DNA of 64,000 bases from Paenirhizobium selenitireducens ATCC BAA-1503 (lineage in GTDB: Bacteria > Pseudomonadota > Alphaproteobacteria > Rhizobiales > Rhizobiaceae): the NCBI RefSeq assembly GCF_000518785.1, contig NZ_JAEG01000010.1, positions 62,001 through 126,000 on the forward strand. Direction: 5' to 3'. The notes below the pieces were generated by a model. The model did no database searches and was not told the origin of the DNA. It saw only the letters and a program-made list of their open reading frames with translations. The position numbers and the translations under genes are program-made. Shown one piece after another: positions 33,584 through 42,761 of the stretch (the stretch's first letter is position 1; each line of letters starts with the position of its first letter).

Positions 33584-35721
33584 TGGCGGCGCGGATCACG
33601 TCGTTCCTGATCAAGATCGCCTCCCGGTGCAATCTCGATTGCGATTACTGTTATGTGTATCACCACGCTGATCAGAGCTGGAGATCCATGCCTAAAATCA
33701 TGCCTGACGATATCCAAAAATCGTTTGCCGACCGTCTCGCCGAATATGTTCGGGAAGAGGGCCTGCGCCGTGCCGTGATCATTTTTCATGGCGGTGAACC
33801 CCTCCTTGCCGGGGCGGCCACTATCACGGGGTTTGCGGAGCGCCTTCGAGCTGCAGTCGGGTCCGAAGTTATGCTGGACTTCGCCCTGCAGACCAACGGC
33901 ATCCTTCTTACGGATGCCGTCCTCGACCAGCTCGAGCAGGCCGACATCTCGGTCTCCCTAAGCCTCGATGGCCCGAAAGCCGCCAATGACCTCCACCGGA
34001 CCAGCCGGAAAGGCCGCTCGAGCTTCGAAAGCGTCATGGGAGGCTATCGGCGTCTGGCCTCGCGTCCGGCTATCTTCGCGGGGATCATCGCGGTGATCGA
34101 TCCCCGTATCGATCCTGAGGATCTTTTCCAGTTCTTTGATGAACTCGGTCCACCCAAACTGGACTTGCTGCTTCCTGATGCCCATCACCTTCGTCCTCCG
34201 CCAGGCCGGGCTGAAAACCCGGCCGTCTATAGGGACTGGCTGATCCGTGCGTTTGACCTGTGGTTCGATCGCTACCCGCATCTTCCGCTCCGGACATTTG
34301 AGGCGCTGCTTGATGTGGCGGCAGGCCTGCCTTCAGCAACCGATGCCTTCGGTTTTGGCGATGTGAACCTTTTGTCGATCGAAACCGATGGCAGCTACCA
34401 TGACCTTGACGTCCTCAAAATCGTTGCTGATGGCGCGTCCGACCTGAAAGGCTCGGTTCGTGACATGGCCATCTCGGCTGCCGCGGCGTCGGCCGGTATT
34501 GAGCGCCACAGAAATCTCCTTCGTAAAGAAGGTCTCAGCGAGACCTGTCTCAGCTGCACGGTAATTGATATCTGCGGCGGCGGATCCGTGCCGCACCGCT
34601 TCGGACCGGACGGCTTCAATCATCCCTCGATCTACTGCGGCGAGCTAGCCAGCCTGATCACCCACGTCAAAGGCCGCTTGCTCGAGGACCTCTCTGGCGA
34701 GGAGGAAGATTTGGAAAACCGGCTCCCGGCCGCTTTCGATCTCGCGGCATTTGAACGAGCGGAGACTGCTCCGGACGCGCTGAAAGCGTTGCTGGTTGAT
34801 GCAGACCAAGCCTATGCCGCCAATCTGACGGCTGTCGCGGCGCACCTAAAAGAAGGCGGCCGCCAAGACCTGGCAGACCAACTGTCCGGTTTAGATGATA
34901 CATCCTTCCACCAGCTGGCCCACCGGCCGGGGGTGGTCGCCTGGACCAGGGCAATGCTCGCCCAACGCGATGGCCGGCAGATCCACGATGTGGATGGTAA
35001 ACCTCTCCTGGCCGATGCCTCTTATCTGGCGGACTTGGTTTCCAGCCAGGATTTGGGCAAGCAGGAATGGGAGGTCGGCAAAGCGGATCCGTGGCTACGT
35101 CTTCCTTTCGGGGAGCAGATCGTCTTCGAGCGCGACAATGTGGCGGAAAGCGCCAAGGCGGTGGTCACCGAAGCGTTTGCCATTGTTCGGAAATGGCGCC
35201 CGGCCCTCGCGGACGAGATGCTGCAGGCCTGCCAGGCAGTCCAGTTCGTGCGCGATCCCACTGCTCATCCTGACAAAATCGTCTCGTTCAGTGACGACAC
35301 CGTTCCGGGGGCGCTGTTCGTGTCCGTAATGCAGGGTGATGGCCTGATCGATCCTTATGATCTCGCGGACTCGCTTGTTCACGAGCATCGGCACCAGAAA
35401 CTGTATCTGCTCGAGCGGATGGCGCCGACGGTCAGCCGGTTCGCGCCCCGCGTCGTCTCGCCCTGGCGGGCCGACCTCCGTCCGCCGTCAGGGCTGCTGC
35501 ATGCGGTTTTTGTGTTTGTGGAACTGCAACGGTTTTGGTCGCATGTCCTGGAAACCGGACCGGCGCACATGAAGGAACGGGCGGCTAGCCAGCTCCGCGA
35601 CACCGAACGGAATCTGGAGCTTGGACTCGCTACACTGGAGGGCTGTGAGCTTACGCCCATCGGGCGAGCGCTTGCGAACCTTCTTGATAGCGTCCGCACA
35701 AAACCGCGGTTGGCGGCGTAA
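33583..35721 (+). CDS. Radical SAM/SPASM peptide maturase fused to an HExxH domain (FxsB-type)
   Basis: A 712-residue fusion. The N-terminal radical SAM domain has the CxxxCxxC cluster Cys16, Cys20 and Cys23 in IASRCNLDCDYCYVY, then VIIFHGGEPLLAG and QTNGILLTD. A SPASM-like Cys region, LSCTVIDICGGG and SIYCGEL, follows near residues 315-350. The C-terminal part (about 380-712) contains His600-Glu601-His-Arg-His604 in SLVHEHRHQKLYL, as in HExxH-type alpha-ketoglutarate peptide beta-hydroxylase extensions of FxsB-like proteins. It probably makes aromatic-Arg cyclophanes on the upstream peptide; the HExxH domain may hydroxylate it or only aid binding. It starts at GTG and ends one base before the arginase gene. 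Confidence 0.88.
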   Translation: MAARITSFLIKIASRCNLDCDYCYVYHHADQSWRSMPKIMPDDIQKSFADRLAEYVREEGLRRAVIIFHGGEPLLAGAATITGFAERLRAAVGSEVMLDFALQTNGILLTDAVLDQLEQADISVSLSLDGPKAANDLHRTSRKGRSSFESVMGGYRRLASRPAIFAGIIAVIDPRIDPEDLFQFFDELGPPKLDLLLPDAHHLRPPPGRAENPAVYRDWLIRAFDLWFDRYPHLPLRTFEALLDVAAGLPSATDAFGFGDVNLLSIETDGSYHDLDVLKIVADGASDLKGSVRDMAISAAAASAGIERHRNLLRKEGLSETCLSCTVIDICGGGSVPHRFGPDGFNHPSIYCGELASLITHVKGRLLEDLSGEEEDLENRLPAAFDLAAFERAETAPDALKALLVDADQAYAANLTAVAAHLKEGGRQDLADQLSGLDDTSFHQLAHRPGVVAWTRAMLAQRDGRQIHDVDGKPLLADASYLADLVSSQDLGKQEWEVGKADPWLRLPFGEQIVFERDNVAESAKAVVTEAFAIVRKWRPALADEMLQACQAVQFVRDPTAHPDKIVSFSDDTVPGALFVSVMQGDGLIDPYDLADSLVHEHRHQKLYLLERMAPTVSRFAPRVVSPWRADLRPPSGLLHAVFVFVELQRFWSHVLETGPAHMKERAASQLRDTERNLELGLATLEGCELTPIGRALANLLDSVRTKPRLAA

Positions 35722-35722
35722 G

Positions 35723-36706
35723 ATGGAAATCCCGCTCGATCGTCTTCCTCTGGACTCGGTTGAGCGGCACACCAGGCTTCGCGATTACTTCTGTGACAAG
35801 GATGCCCATGCGTTGGCGGGGGCTGACAGCTGGACGCTGGACCTTCACTGGTCGGCCGATCCGGCACGTTACGTGGATCCTCGCCTGGCCGAAGGGCTTG
35901 CCTGGTGGGGGGAGGGGGTTCGCTATGAGACTATGTTCAGCGCACGGCGTCGTCATGGCAAACTCCTACGCTGTCTTTACGACAGCTGGACCCTGGCCAG
36001 CTGGAGCCGCTGGCTTGCTAAGCGGGGCAGCTACGGTGCTGCACCCGTTATCCTGCATGTGGATGACCATCGCGATTTCGGATCGCCTCGTCTCGAGCTG
36101 ACCGATTCCGGTTGGTGCGACCTGATCAGTGGCAGGCCGTTCGTGCTTTCGGATCCTCAGTCGGTGGAAGCCGCGATAGTGAGCGGCGCCGTCGGTATGG
36201 GCAGCTTTATGACGCCGTTCCTGCACCATATTCCGGGCAGTGAAATCAGGCATCTGTGCCAGCCTCCGAAAACCACTGGCAGTCATACCCAGGTCCTGCA
36301 AATGAAAACGGACCTTGACGATTTGTTGACCTCCCAAGGGCGCCGACCGACAATCGAGCAGCACATCGCAGATGAAAACACTCATGGATTGCGTTATGTA
36401 GTGACGCGCGATCTTGACGAGTGGCTGGATGAGATTGAAGATCGCCCCATGCTGCTGCACGTCGACATGGATTATTTCAACAACCGCTATGACGGCGACA
36501 GCGACTGGGCCTCAAACGAGGCCAGGCTTGATCCCCCTTTCGATACGATCCTTCAGAAAATCGATGCGCTGACCAAGGCTCTGACCGGTCGTGACCTAGT
36601 CAGGCGCATTGACGATATTGTCATTGCATACTCTCCCGGCTTCTTCCCGGCTGAATTTTGGAAAGAGGCGGATGCGAGGCTGGTGGCCGGACTGGGACTA
36701 ACCTGA
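35723..36706 (+). CDS. UPF0489 protein, putative peptide arginase
   Basis: A 327-residue protein of the UPF0489 family, which includes RiPP peptide arginases that hydrolyse Arg side chains to ornithine plus urea. Arginase-like metal motifs are visible: VILHVDDHRDFGSP (Asp114, Asp115, His116, Asp118) and LLHVDMDYFNNRYDGD (Asp248, Asp250). The start lies one base after the maturase stop, and the stop overlaps the acyltransferase start, so the four genes are translationally linked. The likely substrate is the cyclophane peptide with Arg51, Arg55 and Arg58. Whether Arg is converted before or after crosslinking cannot be read from sequence. Another hydrolase on a guanidino group remains possible. 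Confidence 0.82.
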   Translation: MEIPLDRLPLDSVERHTRLRDYFCDKDAHALAGADSWTLDLHWSADPARYVDPRLAEGLAWWGEGVRYETMFSARRRHGKLLRCLYDSWTLASWSRWLAKRGSYGAAPVILHVDDHRDFGSPRLELTDSGWCDLISGRPFVLSDPQSVEAAIVSGAVGMGSFMTPFLHHIPGSEIRHLCQPPKTTGSHTQVLQMKTDLDDLLTSQGRRPTIEQHIADENTHGLRYVVTRDLDEWLDEIEDRPMLLHVDMDYFNNRYDGDSDWASNEARLDPPFDTILQKIDALTKALTGRDLVRRIDDIVIAYSPGFFPAEFWKEADARLVAGLGLT

Positions 36707-37176
36707 TGGTGTCACGCGCCACACCCTCGAAAAATGCGAAGCGGCGCGTGTCTTCAGGACCTCGGAAAATGCGCACTTTGTCGCGTGCGCCAGCTGATCC
36801 CGCACAGGTTCAGTTGGTAAGGACTAAGGGGACGAAAGGACGGGGCGGGGCCCCCGATGGAGAGGCTTGGAGGATCGAGCTAGATGGGAAACGCTGCGGA
36901 ACCGTATTCATCAATCTTATCGATGAACCCCCGATCGGAAAACATGCTTCTCTGCAGATCTATCTCAACAAGGCAAGCCAGGGCCGAAAAATCGGCAGAC
37001 TTGGCTATGCTCAAGCGGTCGCCCTCAGCAAGTACGACACCATTTATGCGCACATGCAGAAGGCAAATATTGCTTCAGCACGTGCCGCTGAAGAAGCCGG
37101 GTTCGTAGAACTGGATCCGGATGCGCACCGCCAGAAGGTGATGGTGTGGCGCCGGAACGCGTCTACGCAGGAATGA
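36706..37176 (+). CDS. GNAT acyltransferase of the RiPP cluster
   Basis: A 156-residue GNAT-fold acetyl/acyltransferase. The acyl-CoA loop is seen in YLNKASQGRKIGRLGYAQAV, followed by KANIASARAAEEAGFVELDP, the usual late GNAT helix. The first about 30 residues are basic (NAKRRVSSGPRKMR) and probably disordered. The start overlaps the stop of the arginase gene (TGATG). The likely job is N-acylation of the modified peptide or of newly formed ornithine side chains; N-acyltransferases are known partners in some cyclophane RiPP clusters. The exact acyl group is not predictable. Confidence 0.82.
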   Translation: MVSRATPSKNAKRRVSSGPRKMRTLSRAPADPAQVQLVRTKGTKGRGGAPDGEAWRIELDGKRCGTVFINLIDEPPIGKHASLQIYLNKASQGRKIGRLGYAQAVALSKYDTIYAHMQKANIASARAAEEAGFVELDPDAHRQKVMVWRRNASTQE

Positions 37177-37203
37177 CATAACTCCGTTTGCGAGCGCTTC
37201 GCC

Positions 37204-38262
37204 ATGATGACTGCAGTCGTTATGCCATGTCTGAATGAACAGCTTACCTTGAAACGGTCCGCCGCTTCTCTGGGGTTCGGCTCGGGCGACCTGGAGGTCT
37301 TTCCGGATGCAGTGTTGATCATGGTCGATAACGCCTCTCGTGACGGAACCCGTGCGATCATGTCGGAGATCCAGCACGCATCGCCACCTGGCGCCGTGAT
37401 TGTATGCGACGAAGCAGAAAGAGGTTATGTCCCGCCGCGGGTGAGAGGCATCGCGGCGGCCGCGCATGTCGCAGAATCTCGTAGGCTACAGCCAGATGAG
37501 CTGCTTATTCTTCAGGTCGACGCCGACACCTACTATGATCCTGGTTATATCTGCGCGTTTCAGGAAGCTGCCGGCGCTTTTCCCTCAGATATTCTGTTCG
37601 AAGGGGTGACCCATCCACCACATCGCTTCCTAAGCGGACATCCGGGATTTCAGAGGCTGGCCGACGAGACAGACGCAGCACTGGCCCCCTGGATGGCCGA
37701 CGACGACAGCAATGTTATCATCGATGACAAGGTGAGTGCCTTCTCCTATCGAAGCTATCTCTCTTGGGGTGGCCATAGAAGGGAGTACGACAGCCTCGGC
37801 CGGGAAATTCATGCGGAAACCTCACGCCTTTATCTGCGCGGCAAGCTGTCAGGGGCCAAATATAGGCGCGTGACAGCCGCAACAGCGGCGCCTTCGCGCC
37901 GTAAGATCCTGCGGAACCCGATCCGGCATTTCGCTACGGCAGGGTTGCCCCGCAACGAGGCCTGGTGGCGCGATTGGAGCATGAGCTACAATGGTCCGCG
38001 AACGCTAGAGGCATTTGAAAGCCCTAACGCCCTTTCACTCCTGAAGGCGCCTATCACGACTCGGACCGCTCATCTGATTGGGATGTTCAATCTGCTTCCA
38101 ACCCTGGTCCAGTTGATCTCGAAAGAAACGCCTACCGTCCACCAGCATCCTTGGACGCACTTAGCCTACGAAGGATTTACCAGCCGGCAGAAGGAGCTAG
38201 CTGTTCCGGCGATCTTCGAATTCACGACACAGTGGATAGACGTGACCGCAAAGCTCACATGA
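37204..38262 (+). CDS. GT2 family glycosyltransferase of the RiPP cluster
   Basis: A 352-residue glycosyltransferase family 2-type protein. It starts MMTAVVMPCLNEQLTLKRS; the donor site is MVDNASRDGT and the DxD motif is in LQVDADTYYDPGY. The C-terminal half has no membrane helix, so it should be soluble. It lies 27 bases after the acyltransferase, same strand. It could glycosylate the matured peptide, unusual for cyclophane RiPPs, or an unrelated surface sugar. The upstream ribosome binding site is weak, and either of the two adjacent ATGs may be used. Confidence 0.8.
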   Translation: MMTAVVMPCLNEQLTLKRSAASLGFGSGDLEVFPDAVLIMVDNASRDGTRAIMSEIQHASPPGAVIVCDEAERGYVPPRVRGIAAAAHVAESRRLQPDELLILQVDADTYYDPGYICAFQEAAGAFPSDILFEGVTHPPHRFLSGHPGFQRLADETDAALAPWMADDDSNVIIDDKVSAFSYRSYLSWGGHRREYDSLGREIHAETSRLYLRGKLSGAKYRRVTAATAAPSRRKILRNPIRHFATAGLPRNEAWWRDWSMSYNGPRTLEAFESPNALSLLKAPITTRTAHLIGMFNLLPTLVQLISKETPTVHQHPWTHLAYEGFTSRQKELAVPAIFEFTTQWIDVTAKLT

Positions 38263-38468
38263 CAATCTGTTGTCCAGAAGGCTCCGCCCAAAGTCTATAT
38301 TTATCAGTTATTTAAATTTTTAGATCGGCTTGTTGCAGGTTCAGATCCCTTCAAGGCGATTGATCCTCTGGAGATATTTTAGGCTGCGCCATGGCAAGAC
38401 TTCCCATTGGACCGACTCTCCGACCGGTTCAGTGATGATTTCATTTGACTCGGGGCGGAATGCAAATA

Positions 38469-38488
38469 TAGATTTCGACTGAAATCTA
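38469..38488. promoter_or_regulatory. TAGA-N12-TCTA operator-like box (single)
   Basis: TAGATTTCGACTGAAATCTA is a 20-bp near-perfect palindrome (8-bp arms) about 100 bases upstream of the GST gene. The same box type precedes MATE/MarR, the TetR/RND operon and thioesterase/SDR. No second copy 29 bases away was found here. The intergenic space 38263-38589 holds nothing else I can support. Confidence 0.65.
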
Positions 38489-38589
38489 AAATCCGATTTC
38501 GATCTGGGCACAATGATGCCGCGCTTTCGCGGGGCAATCACGTAATTGTTTCCTTGCTCGAAATCGCTTTGCTTCTCAGGGTGGTTGCC

Positions 38590-39174
38590 ATGTATCCGAT
38601 CGTCTCCGTCTTCAAGAACCCACCGGACGGCGGGCGGGGCTATCATCGGGATATGCGCGTGCGTTGGGCGCTCGAGGAAGTCCATCAGCCTTACCGTTTG
38701 CGGCTGTTATCGTTTTCCGACATGCGCCGTCCCCAGTACCGTCAGCTTCATCCATTTGGTCAGATGCCGACATATGAGGACGGGGACTTGGTGCTGTTCG
38801 AGTCCGGCGCCATTGTGCACCACGTCGCCCACACCTATCCAGGTTTGCTGCCGCCCGACGGACACGGCAGATCTCGCGCAGTCATGTGGATGTTTGCCGC
38901 TTTGAATACCATCGAGCCGTGCATCAGCTCAGGAAGTGCCGGGCATCTTCTTCAGCGACTGCATGATTTGGCAAATATTCTGGGTGACAACGAGTGGCTT
39001 GATGGCGGGTTCAGTGCAGGTGACCTCCTGATGGTGAGTGTATTGCGCCTGCTTCGTGGAAGTGACGTTCTAGGCGACACGCCGAGCCTGGACGCATACA
39101 TCGCCCGTGCCGAGGCGCGACCGGCATTTCAACGCGCGTTGAAGATGTCATCCGAGTTCGCCCGCACAGCATAG
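38590..39174 (+). CDS. Glutathione S-transferase
   Basis: A 194-residue GST-family protein. The N-terminal thioredoxin-like half has VRWALEEVHQPYRLRLLSFS, PFGQMPTYEDGDLVLFESGA (cis-Pro and the conserved ES that binds glutathione). The C-terminal helical half contains GGFSAGDLLMVSVLRLL, the GST N-capping Asp motif. GSTs conjugate or reduce electrophiles with glutathione. It is followed by a thiolase after 129 bases and preceded by a TAGA-N12-TCTA box, so it is likely in the same stress-responsive regulon as the downstream pump. The start was set by homology; the longer frame is not supported. Confidence 0.85.
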   Translation: MYPIVSVFKNPPDGGRGYHRDMRVRWALEEVHQPYRLRLLSFSDMRRPQYRQLHPFGQMPTYEDGDLVLFESGAIVHHVAHTYPGLLPPDGHGRSRAVMWMFAALNTIEPCISSGSAGHLLQRLHDLANILGDNEWLDGGFSAGDLLMVSVLRLLRGSDVLGDTPSLDAYIARAEARPAFQRALKMSSEFARTA

Positions 39175-39303
39175 TGACGACCTGATTGGGTCACCGGCTG
39201 GAGGAGGTTGCTTCTCGGTCCTGAGATGCAGTGAGGACCCCCAGAGCGCCAATCTCGACTGTCTCTGAAGAGAGCTTCATTCCAGGAAATGTGAGGAAAT
39301 CTT

Positions 39304-40503
39304 ATGGCAATCGATGCTGCTTCCAATATCGTCATCTCCCATCCGGTGCGCACACCGATCGGCACATTCAACGGTTCTCTCAAAGAGATGCTGGCGACTG
39401 AACTGGGCGCACTCGTCATCGGTGAGACGCTAAAAAGATCTAAACTGGCTCCGTCAGAGATCGGCTCTGTTATCATGGGGAATGTCATCCAGGCCGGTAA
39501 CCGGATGAACCCCGCCCGGCAATCTAGCCTCAAAGGTGGCTTGCCTGTCGGTGTTCCGGCCATGACAGTTAACAGGGTGTGCGGTTCTGGCACGCAAGCT
39601 GTCGTAAGCGCCGTCCAGCAGATCATGTCCGGAGAGTGCGAAGCGGCGATTGCAGGCGGAATGGAGAACATGGACCGCGCTCCATACCTGATGAGTGGTG
39701 GTCGTTGGGGCTACCGCATGGGTCCGGCTGAAATCCTCGACAGCATGCTGACGGACGGCCTCGTTGATGGCCTTTCCGGGGAGCATTCTGGTTGGCATAC
39801 CGAGGACCTGGTTGCGCAATCCCAACTTAGTCGATTGGAGCAGGATGAGTTTGCTCTTCGCTCACAGGAACGCTTCGCCCGTGCCCGGGACCAGGGTCTC
39901 TTTGACAAGGAGATCGCACCTGTCGAGCTGAAGACAAAAAAGGGCACAGCCTTCTTCGCGGTTGATGAAGCGCCTCGACCGGATACGACGATCGAAACGC
40001 TCTCGGCCCTGCGGCCCGCTTTCCGAAAGGATGGCACCATTACCGCCGGCAACGCTCCGGGCTTGAACAGCGGCGCCGCTGCCATGATCGTCACAAGCGC
40101 CAAGTTTGCCCAACGTCACGGCCTTCAGCCCATGGCGCGGGTTGCGGGATACGGCGTTGCCGGGGTAGAGCCGGGCATGTTCGGGCTCGGTCCGGTGCCA
40201 GCGGTCAGGATCGCGCTCGAACGGGCCGGATGGTCGATTGGCGATATCGAGCGGATCGAAATCAATGAAGCTTTCGCTGCGGTGCCTCTAGCTGTTCAGA
40301 AGGAGCTCGGCCTTTCCCCTGATATCGTCAATGTCGACGGTGGCGCCATCGCTCATGGTCATCCGATTGGTGCCACCGGCGCTGTCCTGATCACGCGTCT
40401 CCTTTACGCGATGGAGCGTGAGGACCTGCGGCGCGGCATGGTGACGCTCTGCATCGGCGGGGGGCAGGGCATAGCGGTTGCACTGGAACGAATGGTCGGC
40501 TGA
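39304..40503 (+). CDS. Acetyl-CoA C-acetyltransferase (thiolase)
   Basis: A 399-residue thiolase. The catalytic residues are Cys93 (VNRVCGSGTQ), His353 (AIAHGHPIGATGA) and Cys383 (LCIGGGQGIA); INEAFAAVPLA is the NEAF motif. It catalyses reversible condensation or cleavage of acyl-CoA with acetyl-CoA, for beta-oxidation or PHB/acetoacetyl-CoA formation. It has GAGGAAATCTT before its ATG. The neighbours are a GST upstream and a convergent MATE efflux gene, so its role here may be aromatic or fatty-acid catabolism under the same regulator; that is inference. Confidence 0.92.
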   Translation: MAIDAASNIVISHPVRTPIGTFNGSLKEMLATELGALVIGETLKRSKLAPSEIGSVIMGNVIQAGNRMNPARQSSLKGGLPVGVPAMTVNRVCGSGTQAVVSAVQQIMSGECEAAIAGGMENMDRAPYLMSGGRWGYRMGPAEILDSMLTDGLVDGLSGEHSGWHTEDLVAQSQLSRLEQDEFALRSQERFARARDQGLFDKEIAPVELKTKKGTAFFAVDEAPRPDTTIETLSALRPAFRKDGTITAGNAPGLNSGAAAMIVTSAKFAQRHGLQPMARVAGYGVAGVEPGMFGLGPVPAVRIALERAGWSIGDIERIEINEAFAAVPLAVQKELGLSPDIVNVDGGAIAHGHPIGATGAVLITRLLYAMEREDLRRGMVTLCIGGGQGIAVALERMVG

Positions 40504-40613
40504 TTCATCTGAAGTTGAGGCCAATGCCAGTGCTGCCTGGCCAATGCGGGGCTGGCACACCTGACCTGAAGTCACCGACCCATGTCCGTGGTATATCCTT
40601 CAGATCCAAGATC

Positions 40614-42035
40614 TCATCGGGAAGATGGGCTGGCGATGGATGAAGAATGGCCCCGATGAAACATCCGAGACCAGATCACGGCTGCAACTGTCAAAGCTCC
40701 GTAGGCCAAGGCGGCCAGCGCCACGATCTGGAACAGTGTGGCGAGGCCTGATCCGAACCATAGAACGGCGGCCCAGCCAAACAAGCCGGCAATGACCAAC
40801 CGAACTGTACCAGCCAGGACAGGAAGAACCACGCGTCTGGCCCCCTGGCTGGCGAAATACAGCGCCAAACCAAGGCCGACAGCACCGTAAGTCGGCGCGA
40901 CTGTTCTGAGGTAGAGGGCTCCCATCTCCGCCACGTGCGGGTCGTCGCTGAATAGTTGCATCCACGCGTTGGGGAACGCGGCGGCAGCAATCCCTATGAT
41001 CTGCGTTATCCCGAAGGCGATTGCTCCGCCCACAATGGCGACCCGACGGGCACGCACCGCCTGATTGGCGCCGATATTGGTCCCCACCATGGTGACGATG
41101 GCGGTTCCAAGACCGAAGATGATTGGGATCTGGAGATAGTCGAGACGCGAGGCAATGCCATATCCAGCGATGGCATCCGCTCCATGGTGACCAACGGCCG
41201 CTGTGACCAAGGTGACTGTAAGATTGACCTGGATTGTGCCGACCGCAGAGGGAAGACCGACACCCAGTATGTCCTTGAACAAGCGGCCTTCGAGCGGCGT
41301 TGTTCGTAGCCTCAGCGGACTTTTCGGCGAGCGGAGATAAAGGGCGAGGGCAAGGGCGGCCAGAACGTAATAAATGACAACCGCAATCCCCCCGCCAGCG
41401 ACGCCGAGACCTGGAAACGAACCCCAGCCAAAGATCAAAAGAGGCGATAAGGCGAGCAGCATGGCCGTTCCTGACACGATTACAATTGCGGGTACGCTCG
41501 CGTTTCCAGCGCCGCGCAGGGCTGACGACAGCAATGCCGTGATCCAGATCGGGATCGATCCGGCGAATACGAGGCCTGAGTAGGTCAGTGCTGCGTTTAG
41601 CGTCGCATCTCGGCCTCCCAATGCGTGATAGAGGAGCGGCCCAAACAGGAAAGCGGCGGCGGAGAACAGGACCCCGAACATGACCGCGATAACGACCGCG
41701 TGCCACAACAGGCTCTCTGCATCGGCTCGCCGTCCTGCTCCTATCGCGCGCGCAACTGCGGCAGAAACGCCGCCGCCTATTCCACCATTCGACATCATCT
41801 GCATGAGCATAAGCACCGGGAAGACCAGAGTGACGCCAGCCAGCGCCTCTGTCCCGAGAAAGCTGATGAAATAGGTCTCAGCGACACCGACCATCGTCTG
41901 GACAACGAGAACAACGACAGTCGGCAAGGCCAGTCGCAACAATGTCGGCGTGACAGGGCCGTGCAGGATGGCCGGCCGAGTGCTCCCCGCGGTCATTGGG
42001 GCTTGCGCTCGCCCAGTCTTTGGCCCGTCCGTCAT
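40614..42035 (-). CDS. MATE-family multidrug efflux transporter
   Basis: A 473-residue polytopic protein with about twelve hydrophobic helices in two homologous halves. MATE hallmarks seen: LPTVVVLVVQTMVGVAETYF, TEALAGVTLVFPVLMLMQMM, LGVGLPSAVGTIQVN and GYGIASRLDYLQIPIIFGLG. MATE transporters export cationic drugs in exchange for Na+ or H+. It is divergent from the MarR gene; the shared 198-base region holds two tandem TAGA-N12-TCTA boxes 29 bases apart. The C-terminus is serine-rich. Confidence 0.9.
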   Translation of the reverse strand: MTDGPKTGRAQAPMTAGSTRPAILHGPVTPTLLRLALPTVVVLVVQTMVGVAETYFISFLGTEALAGVTLVFPVLMLMQMMSNGGIGGGVSAAVARAIGAGRRADAESLLWHAVVIAVMFGVLFSAAAFLFGPLLYHALGGRDATLNAALTYSGLVFAGSIPIWITALLSSALRGAGNASVPAIVIVSGTAMLLALSPLLIFGWGSFPGLGVAGGGIAVVIYYVLAALALALYLRSPKSPLRLRTTPLEGRLFKDILGVGLPSAVGTIQVNLTVTLVTAAVGHHGADAIAGYGIASRLDYLQIPIIFGLGTAIVTMVGTNIGANQAVRARRVAIVGGAIAFGITQIIGIAAAAFPNAWMQLFSDDPHVAEMGALYLRTVAPTYGAVGLGLALYFASQGARRVVLPVLAGTVRLVIAGLFGWAAVLWFGSGLATLFQIVALAALAYGALTVAAVIWSRMFHRGHSSSIASPSSR

Positions 42036-42133
42036 ATGCCGTCCTCGTATCGTCGCGCCTCAAGCTTTGGCGGCGTGGACCAGAATCCACTCGCCGATTG
42101 GTGAACCAGCATCGCCAGCTAACCGTTTGACAA

Positions 42134-42182
42134 TAGATGCCATACAACATCTAACGTCTCAATAGAGGTTATACGAAATCTA
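42134..42182. promoter_or_regulatory. Two TAGA-N12-TCTA boxes between MATE and MarR
   Basis: TAGATGCCATACAACATCTA (42134-42153) and TAGAGGTTATACGAAATCTA (42163-42182) start exactly 29 bases apart. The same pairing and spacing occur at two other promoters in this window. They lie between the divergent MATE and MarR genes and are probably operators. Confidence 0.7.
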
Positions 42183-42233
42183 ATTTGAAGTTTGAATCGA
42201 TGCCACAAGTGGAGGCGCAAAGCGGATATCGGA

Positions 42234-42650
42234 ATGATCGAGGACAGGCTCTATCCCCTTTTGCTGCGTCTGAATCGGCTCCTGTCCAGGGCGCTTAACG
42301 CGCGGTTGCGAGAGGTCGAACTGACGGGAGAGCAGGCGGTCATGCTCGATGCTATCGACAGAGATCCGGCGCTCAAAGTGACCGATCTCTGTTGCGCTCT
42401 AAGCATCGACGCCTCGACCGTTTCCACCAACCTCAAACCTCTGATGGCGCGAAGCCTCGTGTCGTCTGTTGCCGACTGTACTGACGCCCGTGCGCGGCGA
42501 CTGCACCTTACGCAAGACGGACGACGCCGGCTTTCCGTTGCAAGACAGGTTCTTTGGGATCTCGACCTGGAGATGACGCAAAAGCTCAAAGACTGCGGAT
42601 TTGTAGATGACCTCGCTTCAGCACTTCGGATCCTCTCGAGTGCTCCGTGA
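42234..42650 (+). CDS. MarR-family regulator
   Basis: A 138-residue MarR-type winged-helix regulator. The core has LNARLREVELTGEQAVMLDA, the recognition region LCCALSIDASTVSTNLKPLM and the wing DARARRLHLTQDGRRR. MarR proteins are dimeric repressors released by phenolics or oxidants. The ATG is set by homology; the ribosome binding site is weak. It is divergent from the MATE gene and should regulate it. Whether it binds the TAGA boxes is open, because the same boxes occur far away next to TetR genes. Confidence 0.85.
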   Translation: MIEDRLYPLLLRLNRLLSRALNARLREVELTGEQAVMLDAIDRDPALKVTDLCCALSIDASTVSTNLKPLMARSLVSSVADCTDARARRLHLTQDGRRRLSVARQVLWDLDLEMTQKLKDCGFVDDLASALRILSSAP

Positions 42651-42761
42651 GATTGCAATCGGCGGATTTGTGGCGCCGATCGGATCTGATGCCGGCTGCG
42701 CTTTTCGTTTCGGCGGGGAGCCGCCTCAACTTGAAATGCTCAACTCATCAAGGAGAATAGA

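Noticed and set aside
38341..38685. 114-codon minus-strand frame upstream of and into the GST gene
   Set aside because: It overlaps the GST start and the operator box and shows no family signature.
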